Origin: Sipunculus nudus
Taxonomy: Eukaryota > Annelida > Sipuncula > Golfingiida > Sipunculidae
Reading direction: 5' to 3'
Length of the DNA: 64,000 bases
NCBI GenBank assembly: GCA_026874595.1
Contig: CM049309.1
Span: 21,548,033-21,612,032 of the forward strand
This document shows positions 37,505 to 49,711 of this stretch, one piece after another. Within the stretch, counting starts at the first letter, position 1, and the number at the start of each line of letters is the position of its first letter. Under the pieces are notes generated by a model. It was not told the origin of the DNA and ran no database searches. It saw nothing but the letters and a program-made list of their open reading frames with translations. A program made the translations under genes and the position numbers.

Positions 37505-39726
37505 CATTTTTTTCTGATTCTGGTGGGCCGCATGTTGAAGCGAAGACGAGTACAACCCATCGACGTTACTGGTCACACTAGCAATACAAGTGCCGCCACC
37601 TGTCGTCGTACCTGGAGTTCCATGGCCTCCGTTCTGTTCGTGTTTTTTCCTTGTGTTGACAAAGCCTATGTCATAGGTTATGTACCTATTACATATTCGT
37701 GTATAACACGAAGGAATATTTTTTACAATTGTCATAAACCCGGGTAACCCCCATGGTATAAAACAAAATTGTATATTGAGATTGCCCCAGTGTTTCTATT
37801 GTATAAAGATGTAATGTAATTGTGATATGATATATTTTAATAGTTTTAGGTTTAGCACAAATGGCATAGTTTTATTACATTTTGGAATATATGTAAGATA
37901 TAAATTGAAGTTATTACTTTTAAATAACTTATTAGCAGTTCTGAAGTTTTGTACATTTATAAAAACAAGCGGTAACATATCATGGTTAAGAGCTCGAGCA
38001 CAGCTGTGTACCGCGAGTGCTTCCTCAGGATTTAGCTATATAAGCTGCATATCATGCACGAATTCGTATGGTAACACTGTATGGATCGTCGTTTATTTGT
38101 ATATAAGTATAGAAGAATTTGCTGTAAGACTATGAAATAATGTTTACTGCCAGAATATGTTATATTTGACAGCTGCCACTGAGGGTCATCAGTGATTTTT
38201 TACTCCTCTACTTTACCATGACCTTCCTTCATTTCACTTGTTTAATAGTATACAGTATCTGCAAGTACAGTTTAAATATTGTCACATATTTGTATATAAT
38301 CTTTTTTGTATAGAAAAATATTCAGGCAACGAGACTACGTATGAATGTATATAAATATCCACAGAACACTGGTTCCATTACTGAGATGGTCTCGAAACGG
38401 AATGCGATATTTTGTACTATGCGTTGTCATCGGTTAAAATATAATGCTGGTATAATTTCTATTAGATCGTGAAACCAATCAAACGATGCAACTCAAGAGT
38501 GCATAATCAAAGGCACCCGTCTTAGCATAGACACCCTAATAAAGGATCGTTACCAGTTTATAAGAATTATGATAACTTGATATATTTTTTATTAGTTTTA
38601 GAAATGTTAATGTTTATAATGATTTTACGTATACATAACAAGAGACGCTGTAATTGTATATGTAACAAGAGATGCCGTGTTGTTTCTGATCTCATATTGT
38701 CTCCATTTAGTTGCATGGTTGTTCCAGGATTTATTCCTAGCAGGGCTGGGTTAACAAACGTTTCTGTCGACACCCATCGAATGCCGATAAACTTGTGAAA
38801 GTATATGTGCAATTAAGGATAAAGTATTATAATTTTAAAATCTAACAAACTGTCGACTAATTAATAAATCTGCCTGTAGCAGCCATTATACATTACACAT
38901 AGAATATTGACACATGCTTTTTGTTTTAAATATGGCATTATCAATATGGTATTTTGTGGTATTTTGGACCAGAGAAGATTCATTTCCTAGCGTCTGAAAG
39001 AAAATAAATTTATTAGAAAGGTAGCCTGCTAGACTGAATAAAGGAGATTAAATAACTTGATTATGCAAGGCAAAAATAAACATTATTTAAGATTAAATAC
39101 ATGGGTTGAAGGAAATTATTTAAATTTGAACTTAAATTCTCAATTTAAAAAAGTCGTTTTTGAAAAATTGTGTTGTCGAAGGAAGCACATATAGTTGAGA
39201 ATAAGGAATCCGCAGATGTTCCATTTCTCAAATTAAAAAGATGGATTAAACCCAGCCCTATCATATTTCACAGACGGTGACGTCATCATGTCGTCATTAC
39301 TCCTGGTACCCGGTGTACTCAAGCCTTGTATGACCAGCTTTGTACACCCACATGTTATAACATTTTTAATTAAAATGCTAAGCACTGGAGTTATGGGTTC
39401 CTTTTTATTTTCACATTATAAATGCATTTTCAGTATCACAAAATCGTCTGTGCTGATCACTCCGATGTTGGACTCGGTAAGTCTTGTATTTGACATCTTC
39501 ACCTTAAAATATAGGTTACGTCTATACAGGTTTAGGTTGATATCGTATAGGGCCAGACCCTACTGCAACCTGCATCTTAAAGCTTTGTTAACGAAGTCTG
39601 ACTGCAGCATGTATACCTTAATTTTACACAGAGCTAAGAAAAAGATATTATAGTTCGTTTCAACTTTTTTTCTGAAAAGAGCAAATCAGTAATTTATTTA
39701 CGAAAGCATTTAAATAAATATTGATC
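37505..39726 (+). other. Probable 3' UTR then intergenic sequence
   Basis: No credible coding exon. AATAAA hexamers occur, for example, at 38,535 and about 39,036, and could serve the ankyrin-MAGUK gene. The rest is AT-rich and featureless. Confidence 0.45.
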
Positions 39727-40589
39727 GTGGCATTCAGTTAATAACCAAGGAATTCACTTATTATATGTTTTAATTATAGGTTATTCCAAAGCCGTTTATG
39801 CCTACGAGCTTCTCCTTCATATTCATTATTTTGAACTTTAAGACCAGTTTTAGTTTCATCCAAAATACGACAGATGGTGCTTGCTTGAATATAATGAAGC
39901 CAGACTAAACTATGAGTCTCAGGAAATTTAAAGATGTGAAAATATATATGATGTATGTATGTATATGTATGTATGTATGCATGTCTGTCTGTATATTGCG
40001 CAAGAGAGCCTAGGGCTATGATTCCGAGAAACTAATTGCTTTTTACCTTTGTACACAATCGTAGCTGCCGACAGATGGCGCAGCGATACCCCCTTCGAAA
40101 AATAATTTGATATATCTCTTGATTTATAGAGAAATAACGAAAATGTCTCCCTCTAGGGACACACATTGCATCATTTCCGACAGTTTAAGACCAAAAACGT
40201 GCATATCCAAACGTGCATGGCCACAGAGGAGTCTGTGACAAAAGTCCCGTGCGACCACCGTCAATTACAATATCAACATCAAATGTATATTAACTCCGCA
40301 CATTAATAAAATGCCGTGGTTTATATTTATAACGTATTGAGCATTTCATTAATTTGAATGGCAATTAACTAAAAAAATTCAGGTCAGAAGAGAATATATA
40401 TAATATATATAAATATATGATTAAATATGTAAATAAATTTTGTCTCTTTTGTGACGTTTGTCTCATTTCCTGTCTAATAAAATAGAAGGGCGGGGGGGGG
40501 GGGGGGGGGAGATCATTGCAATTATACAGTTCTTACAGGATAGTTATGGGTGTTTCAGTATTTTATGATCCACCGAGATTTTTATATTT

Positions 40590-40990
40590 TTATTTTTTCA
40601 CATCAGCTGTTGCCGGACGTCTCCACTTCCCTTGGAAATTTATTTTCTCCTCAATGTTTTTGTTCATTCGGACAGTTTGTAATATTGATGATCCAACTAT
40701 AATCTGAGGCTTTGGGCGTGGTCCAAAAAGCATCATTCTGCTTTAAACTTATTCTGCTTGCCGATACACTTCCCCTTGATATCAAACTCACGTAGATTCT
40801 CGCCTGCATGGACGCTCTCCTCCAGTACCTTTGTGTCGACACCCGCGCCTTTAACGAACCCTGACAGGTTTATTTCTTCCAATTTCTCCCAAAAATTATT
40901 CCACAAACCGTGTCACCATGCATCACTTGTGACCTTTGTCTCACCTTCACCGCCAGTTATCATATCAGTTTTATTTCAGGCCCAATATGA
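40590..40990 (-). pseudogene. Decayed antisense coding-like fragment, copy A
   Basis: Read on the minus strand across small frame breaks, it gives WNNFWEKLEEINLSGFVKG, SVHAGENLREFDIKGKCIGK and later NPQIIVGSS-like text (degraded here). The better-kept counterpart is at 60,600-60,990. I do not recognise the family. The preserved reading sense in both copies suggests it once coded, and it lies head-to-head with the kinase gene. Confidence 0.4.
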
Positions 40991-41455
40991 TCCATCTTAA
41001 TGTAAACCTCGACAGACCTATACGAGTGTCACTCGTATCAGTACACGCTACACGTGTAAAAACTGTAAATTCTATCAGGAATTTTAAAAGTGGTTGCAAA
41101 GATACGAATAAATAAATCGGATTAATTCCCCTTTCGTTAAGGTCTATAGGTTCCCTCATCAGACTTAAATACTCTTCACCTATAGATTATTCTGCACAAA
41201 CTAAATTTAAACCTGCTTTCTATATATCGCCTTATAATTATGGTAATAAGATAATGTATAACTGTCTGATCGATTCATCTATTCCCTGTTGAAAATTTAA
41301 CATCAACGATGACGGCCTTATAACATAATATTATTATATATAAGAAAATTTAACTCATTAAAAATTTCCTAATGCGAACATGTGTCTCTGTAATCTTCCC
41401 TTGCTTGCATGACATCTCGACGTCATGTCACCATGGGTACAACGTGGCCATCACG

Positions 41456-41500
41456 TGACGTCAAAGACGTTCAAGTCTACGATGTCGTTTGGTGACGTCA
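41456..41500 (+). promoter_or_regulatory. Paired CRE (TGACGTCA) motifs upstream of kinase copy A
   Basis: Two perfect TGACGTCA palindromes at 41,456-41,463 and 41,493-41,500, plus a near match (CGACGTCA) at about 41,419, lie within about 110 bp of the predicted start. Both perfect sites are kept in copy B at 61,460-61,467 and 61,497-61,504. CREB/ATF-type control is inferred. Confidence 0.5.
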
Positions 41501-41527
41501 TAAACGTACCTAGCTACCTTTGGATAC

Positions 41528-44500
41528 GTGTTTGTTTGGAGGAGCAGAAAAGTTTTCTTACTCTCTTTACAAGTTGTGCCTGTGATTACTCAGCAAATTT
41601 TCATCAGAATGATCGTAACATTCCTCGGAATCTGTCAAGTGTTTATCTTGGCTTTAGGACGGACCTTTCAGGAAACCAAAGAAGATGACAGTAGCAGTTT
41701 TCTGCCAGCGGTTTTACAAGAAGATAAGTTGTTCAAGTCCACTGATGCTTGTCCCGCTGCAAGCTTATGCCGTCTAGCTTTGACCTCCCCTACAGGCTGC
41801 AGTGGACCCAAAGACCACGGTAAGAGTTCATGGCCAGCCTCAGCACCCGCCATCATCCCTGAATACCATGATGCAGTTGTTGGCTCGGAGAAGTTACCGG
41901 AAGGAAACGCCCCCAGCTTAAAAGCCTCAGCCGCCGTGAGTTGTTACTCGAGCAGTGGAAGCGAGTCTTCTCTGGCGGTTGCGGAGGTGCTAACTGGCGG
42001 GTCCATTAGTTCTGGGATCTCAGTGGTCTCCAGCTGCATATTTGATGGCAGCTGGGCTGGCTCAGCGGACTCTGTCCATGGTCCCAAAGGTCTGCCCAGC
42101 CTGGGAGGTTTGGGTCTCTGCCTTGACAGCAACAGCACAGCTGGTTCGAGCATCAGAGAACCGGACGACGATATCATCCAAAGGCTTCTGAACAATGGGA
42201 TAGAAGACGTTATACTGCAGACAGATGAATACGGCACTCCTTGTCGTCTAGGGGGCGGGGCATACGGCCAGGTCTTCCGGGTAAGTTTTTATTTATTGAA
42301 ACATTACATATATCAATTGTAGGTGACCTGACGCAACATGGCATTACTCACATTTATTTTTCCTTATAAATCAAGTTTGGTGCATGTTGTCTTAATGTTT
42401 ATGTTTATCTTATAAAACAAATACGCATATTAATGAAAGCCTGCAGTAAGCTCCACGCAGGAGCAAGAAAACTAAGGACAGACCATCAGTAATGTAGCCA
42501 GTTTTAGGCAGGTCACCTATATTGCTCTTTTACGATAAATTTTGTACATTTGATGAGCTCTGTCATAAACTGCGACTAAATAAATACCACGATGACAACA
42601 CGGAAGGAATTCTTTCAGTTAACTCAAAATGCGTAAAAAATATACTATCGGAACCAGGACACTGTACATCGTAATTAAATATTATATCATTTATATAATA
42701 TAATATTATTTATTTAATTATATTATGTTATAATTTGCTTGATATCATATTATCATATTATTTATATTATATAATGTTATGTTATATTATATTATAATAA
42801 TTTTCCAGGGTTCGTACCGAGGTGCCTTGGCGGCGGTCAAGGTTAAGACCAAACTCGATGAAGAGGTCAACATTTATCAGGCACTAATGACGTCATCCTC
42901 TCCTGAAAGATTCGTCAGGTAGGTGATTTTAACAATAATCCTTTCAATAATTATTACTCCATGACTATTCTGTCAGCAGTATTATAAATACATGTACATA
43001 ACTGACTGCCATATGCAATTTTATTGTTGAATTTCAACAAATGGTTGCTGTATAATGCACTTCTAGAATATTTATACCATCCATTCTTACATTATCCATT
43101 CTTGAAAAACAAAAAAAGTTTGAGAAAGTAAGAATAACACTTTGTGAAGGGTTGTTAATATGTGAACCAATAACATTATAAAAGCGTTTTTCAAACAATT
43201 ACTGCATTAAATTGGTTTCATTTCAGTCTGTATCACTCTGTGATAGTGAGGGATGGCGAGATAATGGCAATGGAACTTTGCGCGTGCAACATACGGGACC
43301 TTGTTACCAAAAGGTAACATTCAAATCACGTTCACATAAAAAAGTGTGTGTGGAGTTGACTCTTTGACATTTTGGAGCTATAATAACCACTGCATTCACT
43401 ATACTAACACACACATTAATGTACACCACATACCAATACAGTATTTAGACAATAATGATTAGCATTACTGAACTATATGTTCATGAATGTTTGTAGGGTA
43501 ACATGTTCATTATTCATTATGTTACTAGATGTTTGTAGGGGTTACACGTTCGTTATTCATTATGTTACTGGATGTTTGTAGGGGTTACACGTTCATTATT
43601 CATGTTACTGGATGTTTGTAGGGGTAACATGTTCATTATTCATTATACATGTGTTATTGGACGTTTGTAGGGGTAACATGTTCATTATTCATTATGTTAT
43701 TGTATGTTTGAAGGGGTAACATGTTCATTTTTCATTATGTTATTAAACGTTTGGAGATATAGAACAAGAATACACAGAAAAAGTCGGATCACCCCGTATG
43801 GGGTTATTAAACGTTTGTAGGGTAACATGTTCATTATTCATTTTGTTATTGAATGTTTGTAGGGGTACTCCGGGACTTCCAGACAAGGTGATCCGTTACG
43901 TGTCCCTCCAGATGCTGACGGCCTTTCATTGCCTTCAACAAGTCAGGATTATCCACTTAGACATCAAACCGGACAACTTTCTGCTGACTCAGCAGGGACA
44001 AGTTAAATTGGTATGTGTGTTTATTCCGGTAATGTAGTCATTGTAAATTATCTTACTTCTCTCTTTATTCTGGTAAACTCTGACTCTAGAATAAATAAGA
44101 ATAAGTCCAACAGCCGATGGATCATTTTATATTTAATCCAGACAATAATTAAGAACAATACAGTAGTTATAGTTTCAAGCATGTTCTTCTGCAATAACAT
44201 TGAATTTCAGTACAGTAATGATTAGTATAGATAAAACAAAATAAAAACATGTTACAAGCTGTAACCATTGGTAAACTTTCTTCTACAAGGCTCTCTGTAA
44301 CCATCCTTGCGTGACCCACTATAACCTTTTTTTCGCTTTAAAACTCTCCACGAAACCTGCTATATCTACAAATCTTTGTAATCATATTTTATAGATCACA
44401 CTGTATATGGTTCGTTTGTTTGCAGTGTGACTTTGGTGTTAGTCGCCAGATGGATGGTGAAATAACCGAGACTGACTTGGGCGGGACATCTCCCGGAACA

Positions 44501-46767
44501 GAGGGATACAAAGCCCCCGAGGTAATACGTGGTGGCAAGATCGGCTTCGAGGCTGACCTCTTTAGCCTGGGGGTTACCATGTACGAGATGTACACGGCCA
44601 AGTTAGTGTCGTATATAATAATACCTCCGCCCGTCGGCGAGCTTTTGTGTTTTCATTATGGTTATCATGTTTTTTTTGTTAGCAATTTCACTGTGAAAAG
44701 TTACGAACAGATTTCAATGACTTTTGCTTAAGGGTTGTGTTAAAACCAACAAACAATCCATTACATTATGGAGGTGATATGAATCATCACAATATGTTTT
44801 TAACTTAAAGGATTCTATAACTTTGAGAAATTTCTATATCCTGGCCAAAGGCCAGAGCCATTGATATGAACTAAAAGGGCCGCCTTTGTTCTAAAGAACT
44901 CAGCCGTGATCCAGGTTTGGAGTGACACAGATATTTTTGTGTAACACATACTTAATTTTTATTAGGATCCTGGCGGATGTATATATGGAGTCTTAAACTA
45001 CTTTTCTAATTCGTTTGTTTCCCTTTTAATTGATGTAAGTATAAATCTTAATACACCTTAAAATTCACGTGACACACAAATGTTTAGCTACAAACATCCA
45101 ACTAAAGCGTTACATTTGATAAATATTGTACTGTTTTGTATTTCAGGTTGCCGTGGCCACGTGCAAATGACTTTTGCGTTCTGGAAACCTTAGAGACGGT
45201 TGGTGTTAAGTACCCAGACACGGTACCGGGGGATGCTCAGAACCTCTTGACTCAGACACTTGTGTGAGTAGCTCCCTGATACATTGAGTTACTCATCATG
45301 TGACCATGTACTGGTTTACTTTAGCCCCTCTCTGATCTTAGCCTTAATATTTGTCTGCATATGCTGTCTCCATTAACAATTGGAATTCAATTTAGTATAA
45401 GCTCCTTAATTTCTTAACTCATTTTCTACTTCACACTGACTTTATATTGTAGGTTTCAATTTCATTCCCCCCTGAGTAATGTATGCCTCACCATATCCCA
45501 ATAATAAATCTGTAAAATATATTCATTTTACACTAATATTTTCACTGTATATCTACCTACTTTTACTGCTATACCAATCGTTTTCGTTTCTATTTTCTTT
45601 CATGTATATCGCCCTGTTTATCAGCATGTTTTTCTTGTATATATCTTACTATCACTGACTACTTTATATCTTCGTAACTGCGGACTGCAATCCTGTATAA
45701 CTCTACTTCTCTGCATTCTACTGTATCTCATCTCTTCAGTCTTGATCCTCTGTCCCGTCTACGAATCCAGAATTCTCCAGACTCCTACTTGAAGCATGAG
45801 TAAGTTTACTTTCTCCATTGTTACCGTTTCACTGAGTAAAACTCTTCTTCATTTTCAAAATAGTTTTTATTCTTAGACTAGCTGTAGATGTTAACGACAA
45901 TTACTGTCATGAAGAATATTTCAATGTTGATTTGATATCGGCTGCTATAGCTTTACATTTAAGTTCAATAAATAAACTTTTAGATTATGTTCAGTCTGCA
46001 CAGATACTGTTATAGCGTGTGTGTTTCTTATTTTAAAGCATTGAGATCGTATGAGCGTAATATATAAAATAAAATAGTGTTATATATAAAAAAAATTGTT
46101 CTGGAATCAAATACTATTATGCTACAATTTGTTATTATACCGATGTTAATTACAGTTTTTCAGTGTAGTTAAATATAGGTTTGTATAATGTACAATAAAT
46201 AGCGAAATAAAAAATGTATTCAGGTATATACAGGCATATGCTAAAGCGACCTCTGTCATTGTTTGCAGGTATTTCAGTACAGCGATGGAAGGAAGAGATC
46301 CGAGCTTGCCATCGGATGATATCATGGTAAGTTCACACGATATGACGTCATTTTCCAAAACCTACTGTTTGATGGCGCGGGTTTAGGTATTGTTTTCATT
46401 AAGTGTACTCAGGGTCAACCAGGTTACATCTCGCTAGGATGTGAAACTACGTGCATTTTGACCTAATCTCCTTTGCAGATATGTTACTTCTAAGTTCACA
46501 TAACACTATTTTTGGATTATCATATTCCTTTATCTACAGTGAAGCACAGTTATGTTATTAATAACCTGAATTGAAACTTCCGTTTTTTTCAGTTAAAACT
46601 AAGTATAATCAACCCCTTCCGTTTGTACTGTTAAGCATATTTAGACGTCAAGAATACATCAGCCGTTTGGGGCTTTTAGTCAGCTGATATTTGTGCAGTT
46701 TGATTGATATGGTGTATCCTTATATTTTCAGGTGTTCCTGATGGAGACCGCCACCTTGTGCCACTGA
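41528..46767 (+). CDS. Protein kinase, nine exons, copy A
   Basis: Exons: 41,528-42,280; 42,809-42,918; 43,227-43,313; 43,863-44,010; 44,426-44,601; 45,147-45,263; 45,740-45,799; 46,269-46,326; 46,732-46,767. All junctions are GT-AG and phases agree, giving 514 residues. Residues 1-~235 are Ser/Gly/Ala-rich without a known domain; MIVTFLGICQVFILALG near the start is hydrophobic, so a start at that second Met is possible. The catalytic domain then shows GGGAYGQV (P-loop, split by intron 1), AAVKVK (ATP-binding Lys), LDEEVNIYQAL (helix-C Glu), HLDIKPDN (catalytic loop), CDFG, GTEGYKAPE and DLFSLGVTMYEM. All catalytic residues are present, so it should be active. Leu replaces Arg in the HRD motif. 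Ser/Thr specificity is inferred from DIKPDN; family unassigned. Confidence 0.9.
43483..43862 (+). repeat. ~43-bp intronic minisatellite repeating the exon 4 splice acceptor (copy A)
   Basis: About eight diverged units of 'ggggtaacatgttcattatt...' each end in ATGTTTGTAG|GGG-type sequence (near 43,491, 43,532, 43,575, 43,618, 43,664, 43,815, 43,857). The last is the true acceptor of exon 4. A non-repeat insert sits at about 43,756-43,800. Confidence 0.8.
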
Positions 46768-46993
46768 TGTCAGGGCATAGATTACCTTGGAATAAAACCT
46801 ATCTACCTCATTCCCACGGAGAACCCGGGGGGCTTTTGAACAAGACTGCAACTACATAAGAATTTCTCTGACTGAATCGTGTTGTCATGAAATAATCTTC
46901 ATCATCATCTTTATCATTGTTATCATAAGTAACTTGAGAACGCGCCGTCATCACCAACATCTTCACCTGATCATCACACTTGTCGGATATTTA

Positions 46994-46999
46994 AATAAA
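46994..46999 (+). terminator. Polyadenylation signal of kinase copy A
   Basis: AATAAA 227 bases after the TGA stop, the first canonical hexamer downstream; another lies near 47,100. Confidence 0.5.
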
Positions 47000-48120
47000 A
47001 GGCCTATTTCACTTTTTTCAGCAAAAATCAAGAAATATGTTATTAAAAGATAAGATACAGAATTGAGTGAATGTAAGCTTAATGCTATTTTTATATATGA
47101 ATAATAAATGTTTACTGTAAAAGTTAATCTAAGTCGTTGTATGTTTGATGGGGCAGTGAAATGTTATATATTTGGTAAAAATCCCCAATACATCTGTATG
47201 GGGGTATGACGGAGTGTGTGCGTGCGTGTGTATGTGTGTGTGAGAGAGAGAGAGAGCCCACGTCCGTGTTTGTACTCGTGACGTGTCTACGTATGACACA
47301 CCTGATCAAGCGTACCTCTTGGTTAGGCGTACTTGTTGAAAATGGTGCTTTTTTTAAAAAAAGGCGTGTCTTTATGCCAGCAATGTCATTCCTTGCTCAC
47401 GTCACCCATCAGAAGGCATGAAACATGAGGAAAAAATTATATACATAATCAATGTTTACTTGGTAATGATTAAAATGAATGGAGAGACGAGAGAGCTCAT
47501 AATTTCGAACATTCACTTTAAAAAAGGGATTATGTACAAAATTAGAAGGACCGACAGAAAATCTTCAGTATATATCCGAGATCCGAAGATACTTAATCTA
47601 TATTATTACTAGCGGTGGGGGCAATCAAACGTTGTCACACAACGGTGTTCTAAGGGTGTCGGGAGTCATTTTCCATATTTCCCCCATAAACACTGAGGAA
47701 TTTAACATAATTTCTCGAAGGGTCTATCGTGGCGCCATCAGTCAGGAAGTATGCAGTATATAGTTGTTTTCGCCAGGATATCTTTTGCCATCAGTCGCAT
47801 TTAGAATAAACCTGCATGTATGCTCTTCGAGTAGGAAATAAAGAACGGGTAATATTTCTAGTGTGATCAAAATAACAACAGGTAAAGGATAATCTCTTTT
47901 CTTTTATTAATTTTTAATTATTTACATGTTTACAATTTACATTCCATGGATATACATAAAATTTCATTTTTATCTTTTATTTACAATGGACACAATAATG
48001 TGGAAATTATACCTCGTGTAATCATAAAATCTCGAAAATAGCGCTCGGTCAGTCGACTTACCCACAGAAAATATGTTTAAAATGTTATTAATTAAACCGG
48101 TGAAACATCCCTGGATACAT
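47000..48120. other. Intergenic, (GT)n/(GA)n tract
   Basis: A (GT)n(GA)n microsatellite at about 47,212-47,256; the remainder is AT-rich with no gene. Confidence 0.5.
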
Positions 48121-48129
48121 GAATATATA

Positions 48130-48452
48130 ATATAGTTGCTGTTGTTGTTAATCTTTATTTTCTCCGTCAAAGCGGAGATCAACATACAAAATGTAAATAC
48201 AGAAGTAAAACAAATTACAAACCAATAATCATAAAAGGTCAATAGGAAAAAAGTTAGTAAAGCGGCTGAATAGTGTTCGTGTCCGGAATATTCATTTAAT
48301 CCATATTCAGTGTCCGCTCTTATCAAGGCTCTTAGGAATTCAATGTCCGACAGGGCAACAAGTTGTGCTTCAACCTGAACGGGTAATTTATCACAGACAG
48401 ATACATATATACACAGTAATATGGAATATAAGCCTTGACGGTATTCATACAT
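48130..48452 (-). mobile_element. Possible 3' end of a LINE-type element
   Basis: A minus-strand frame (continuing to 47,970) includes DIEFLRALIRADTEYG, then hydrophobic text and 'gagaaaataaagattaacaacaacagcaac' around 48,135-48,170. A short AACAACAGC-type tail is typical of CR1/L2-like LINE 3' ends. There are no RT catalytic motifs, so the assignment is weak. Confidence 0.35.
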
Positions 48453-48637
48453 TATAATAATAGCATAATAATTTTATATAACTGAGACCTTGAGTCCGTG
48501 GGGACATAGTGGGGCTTTTATGAAAAAAAATACGTAATTGAGGGAATACCCATACTGAGGCGTATACGGCACTCGAATGGGGGAACCATACAGCCAGAGT
48601 TCTAAAATGGCCGTTTACGACGAGCAATCCTTGTTCG

Positions 48638-48738
48638 CAGTGGCGTCAATTTTTCTTCCAGGGTGGGGGGAAGACTTTGTATATTTTTATATACACATAC
48701 ACTTATACCTTTTTCAGCGTCTCTGAGTGACATATTCA

Positions 48739-48798
<60 letters not shown>

Positions 48799-49155
48799 CC
48801 TATATATATATCACTAATATCTATTTATATATATATGATTATAAATATATCTTTATATATATAAATATATGATATATATATATATATATAAACATACCGA
48901 TGTTAATCATATTTCAAATAATTATGATATTGTAATAGAAAATAAGTTTTTGTAATTCGAAGCAAGGTTTAGAAATATAATTTTTTAGTAAATTGATCCA
49001 AAGTCTTTAATTCTATTTATTAATATATTTCATTTGCAATATTATAATATTATATCTGAAAAGTGAGGAGAGGGGATGATTACATTGGCCATCCCCCCCT
49101 TGCCAAAAAGTGGAGGGGATTATATACCCCCATCCCCCCTATATTGACGCCCCTG
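48638..49155 (-). mobile_element. hAT-type MITE, copy 2, with perfect 8-bp target duplication
   Basis: It starts CAGTGGCGTCAAT and ends ATTGACGCCCCTG, true inverted termini. It is flanked by exact 8-bp duplications CTTGTTCG (48,630-48,637 and 49,156-49,163). Apart from a greatly expanded (AT)n centre (48,742-48,890), it is the reverse complement of the element at 2,921-3,282. The perfect duplication suggests a fairly recent insertion. Confidence 0.92.
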
Positions 49156-49477
49156 CTTGTTCGCAAGAAAAAGACTAAAGGAAACACTCCTAGATCCTAG
49201 TGTCACCAGAAAATCGGTGACAATATGTACGGTGTTTTGTATCATAGTTTAACGAAGTCTGTTCTCTATTGATATTGACGTGAGGCGTCATCCTAAAGCG
49301 TTGACAGGTCTTGATTGTATATATATTGTGTATTCTTGTATGAAATCCCATCGGCTATCAGCTGATTTATCTGTGTCACGCATTGCGTGTATTACATCTG
49401 GTATGTGGGTCGCCATGGTGACGCTAGCAGTCATACTAGATCACATATATCCTTATATGGGACACTTGAGCCATAAG

Positions 49478-49529
49478 CCAATCAGAGAACCGGATCGCCG
49501 TACACAGTGCATAGGCGATTGTGACGTCA
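49478..49529 (+). promoter_or_regulatory. Orphan promoter-like cluster: CCAAT box and CRE
   Basis: GCCAATCAGAG (CCAAT at 49,478-49,482) is followed 40 bases later by a perfect TGACGTCA (49,522-49,529). A locally GC-richer stretch then runs to ~49,710 and AAAGTAAGTG (possible donor) at about 49,725. No downstream coding exon was found. Confidence 0.3.
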
Positions 49530-49711
49530 GAGTTCAGGGAGAGACGCGGGACGCTGCTTCAGTTGGGTCTTGAAGCTTGAAGAGGCAGCACGCACGCACG
49601 GCAGAACGAACATTGAAACGCTTAAACCCGCCAGGAACGGCATAGAAGCAAGCTTCTACATGAGGCAAGGGCCCAGCTCACGAGATCACAGCCGTGCTGC
49701 CGACAGAGCAT

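Larger units (their letters stand above)
39727..44020 (+). repeat. Segmental duplication, copy A
   Basis: From 'cgtggcattcagttaataacc' at 39,727 onward the sequence aligns colinearly with 59,750 to the window end, an offset of about 20.02 kb. It covers the kinase 5' flank and exons 1-4 plus their introns. Exons are the most similar, introns differ by indels and AT-tract length. The right limit is not visible because copy B runs out of the window. Confidence 0.92.

Noticed and set aside
41425-41688. Alternative 87-codon frame over kinase exon 1 (and its copy at 61,429)
   Set aside because: It overlaps the kinase frame, which continues in phase through all splice junctions. Conservation between copies is explained by the duplication.
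41944-42237. Minus-strand 97-codon ORF within kinase exon 1 (and its copy at 61,948)
   Set aside because: It is antisense to the kinase coding exon with no splice or promoter support.
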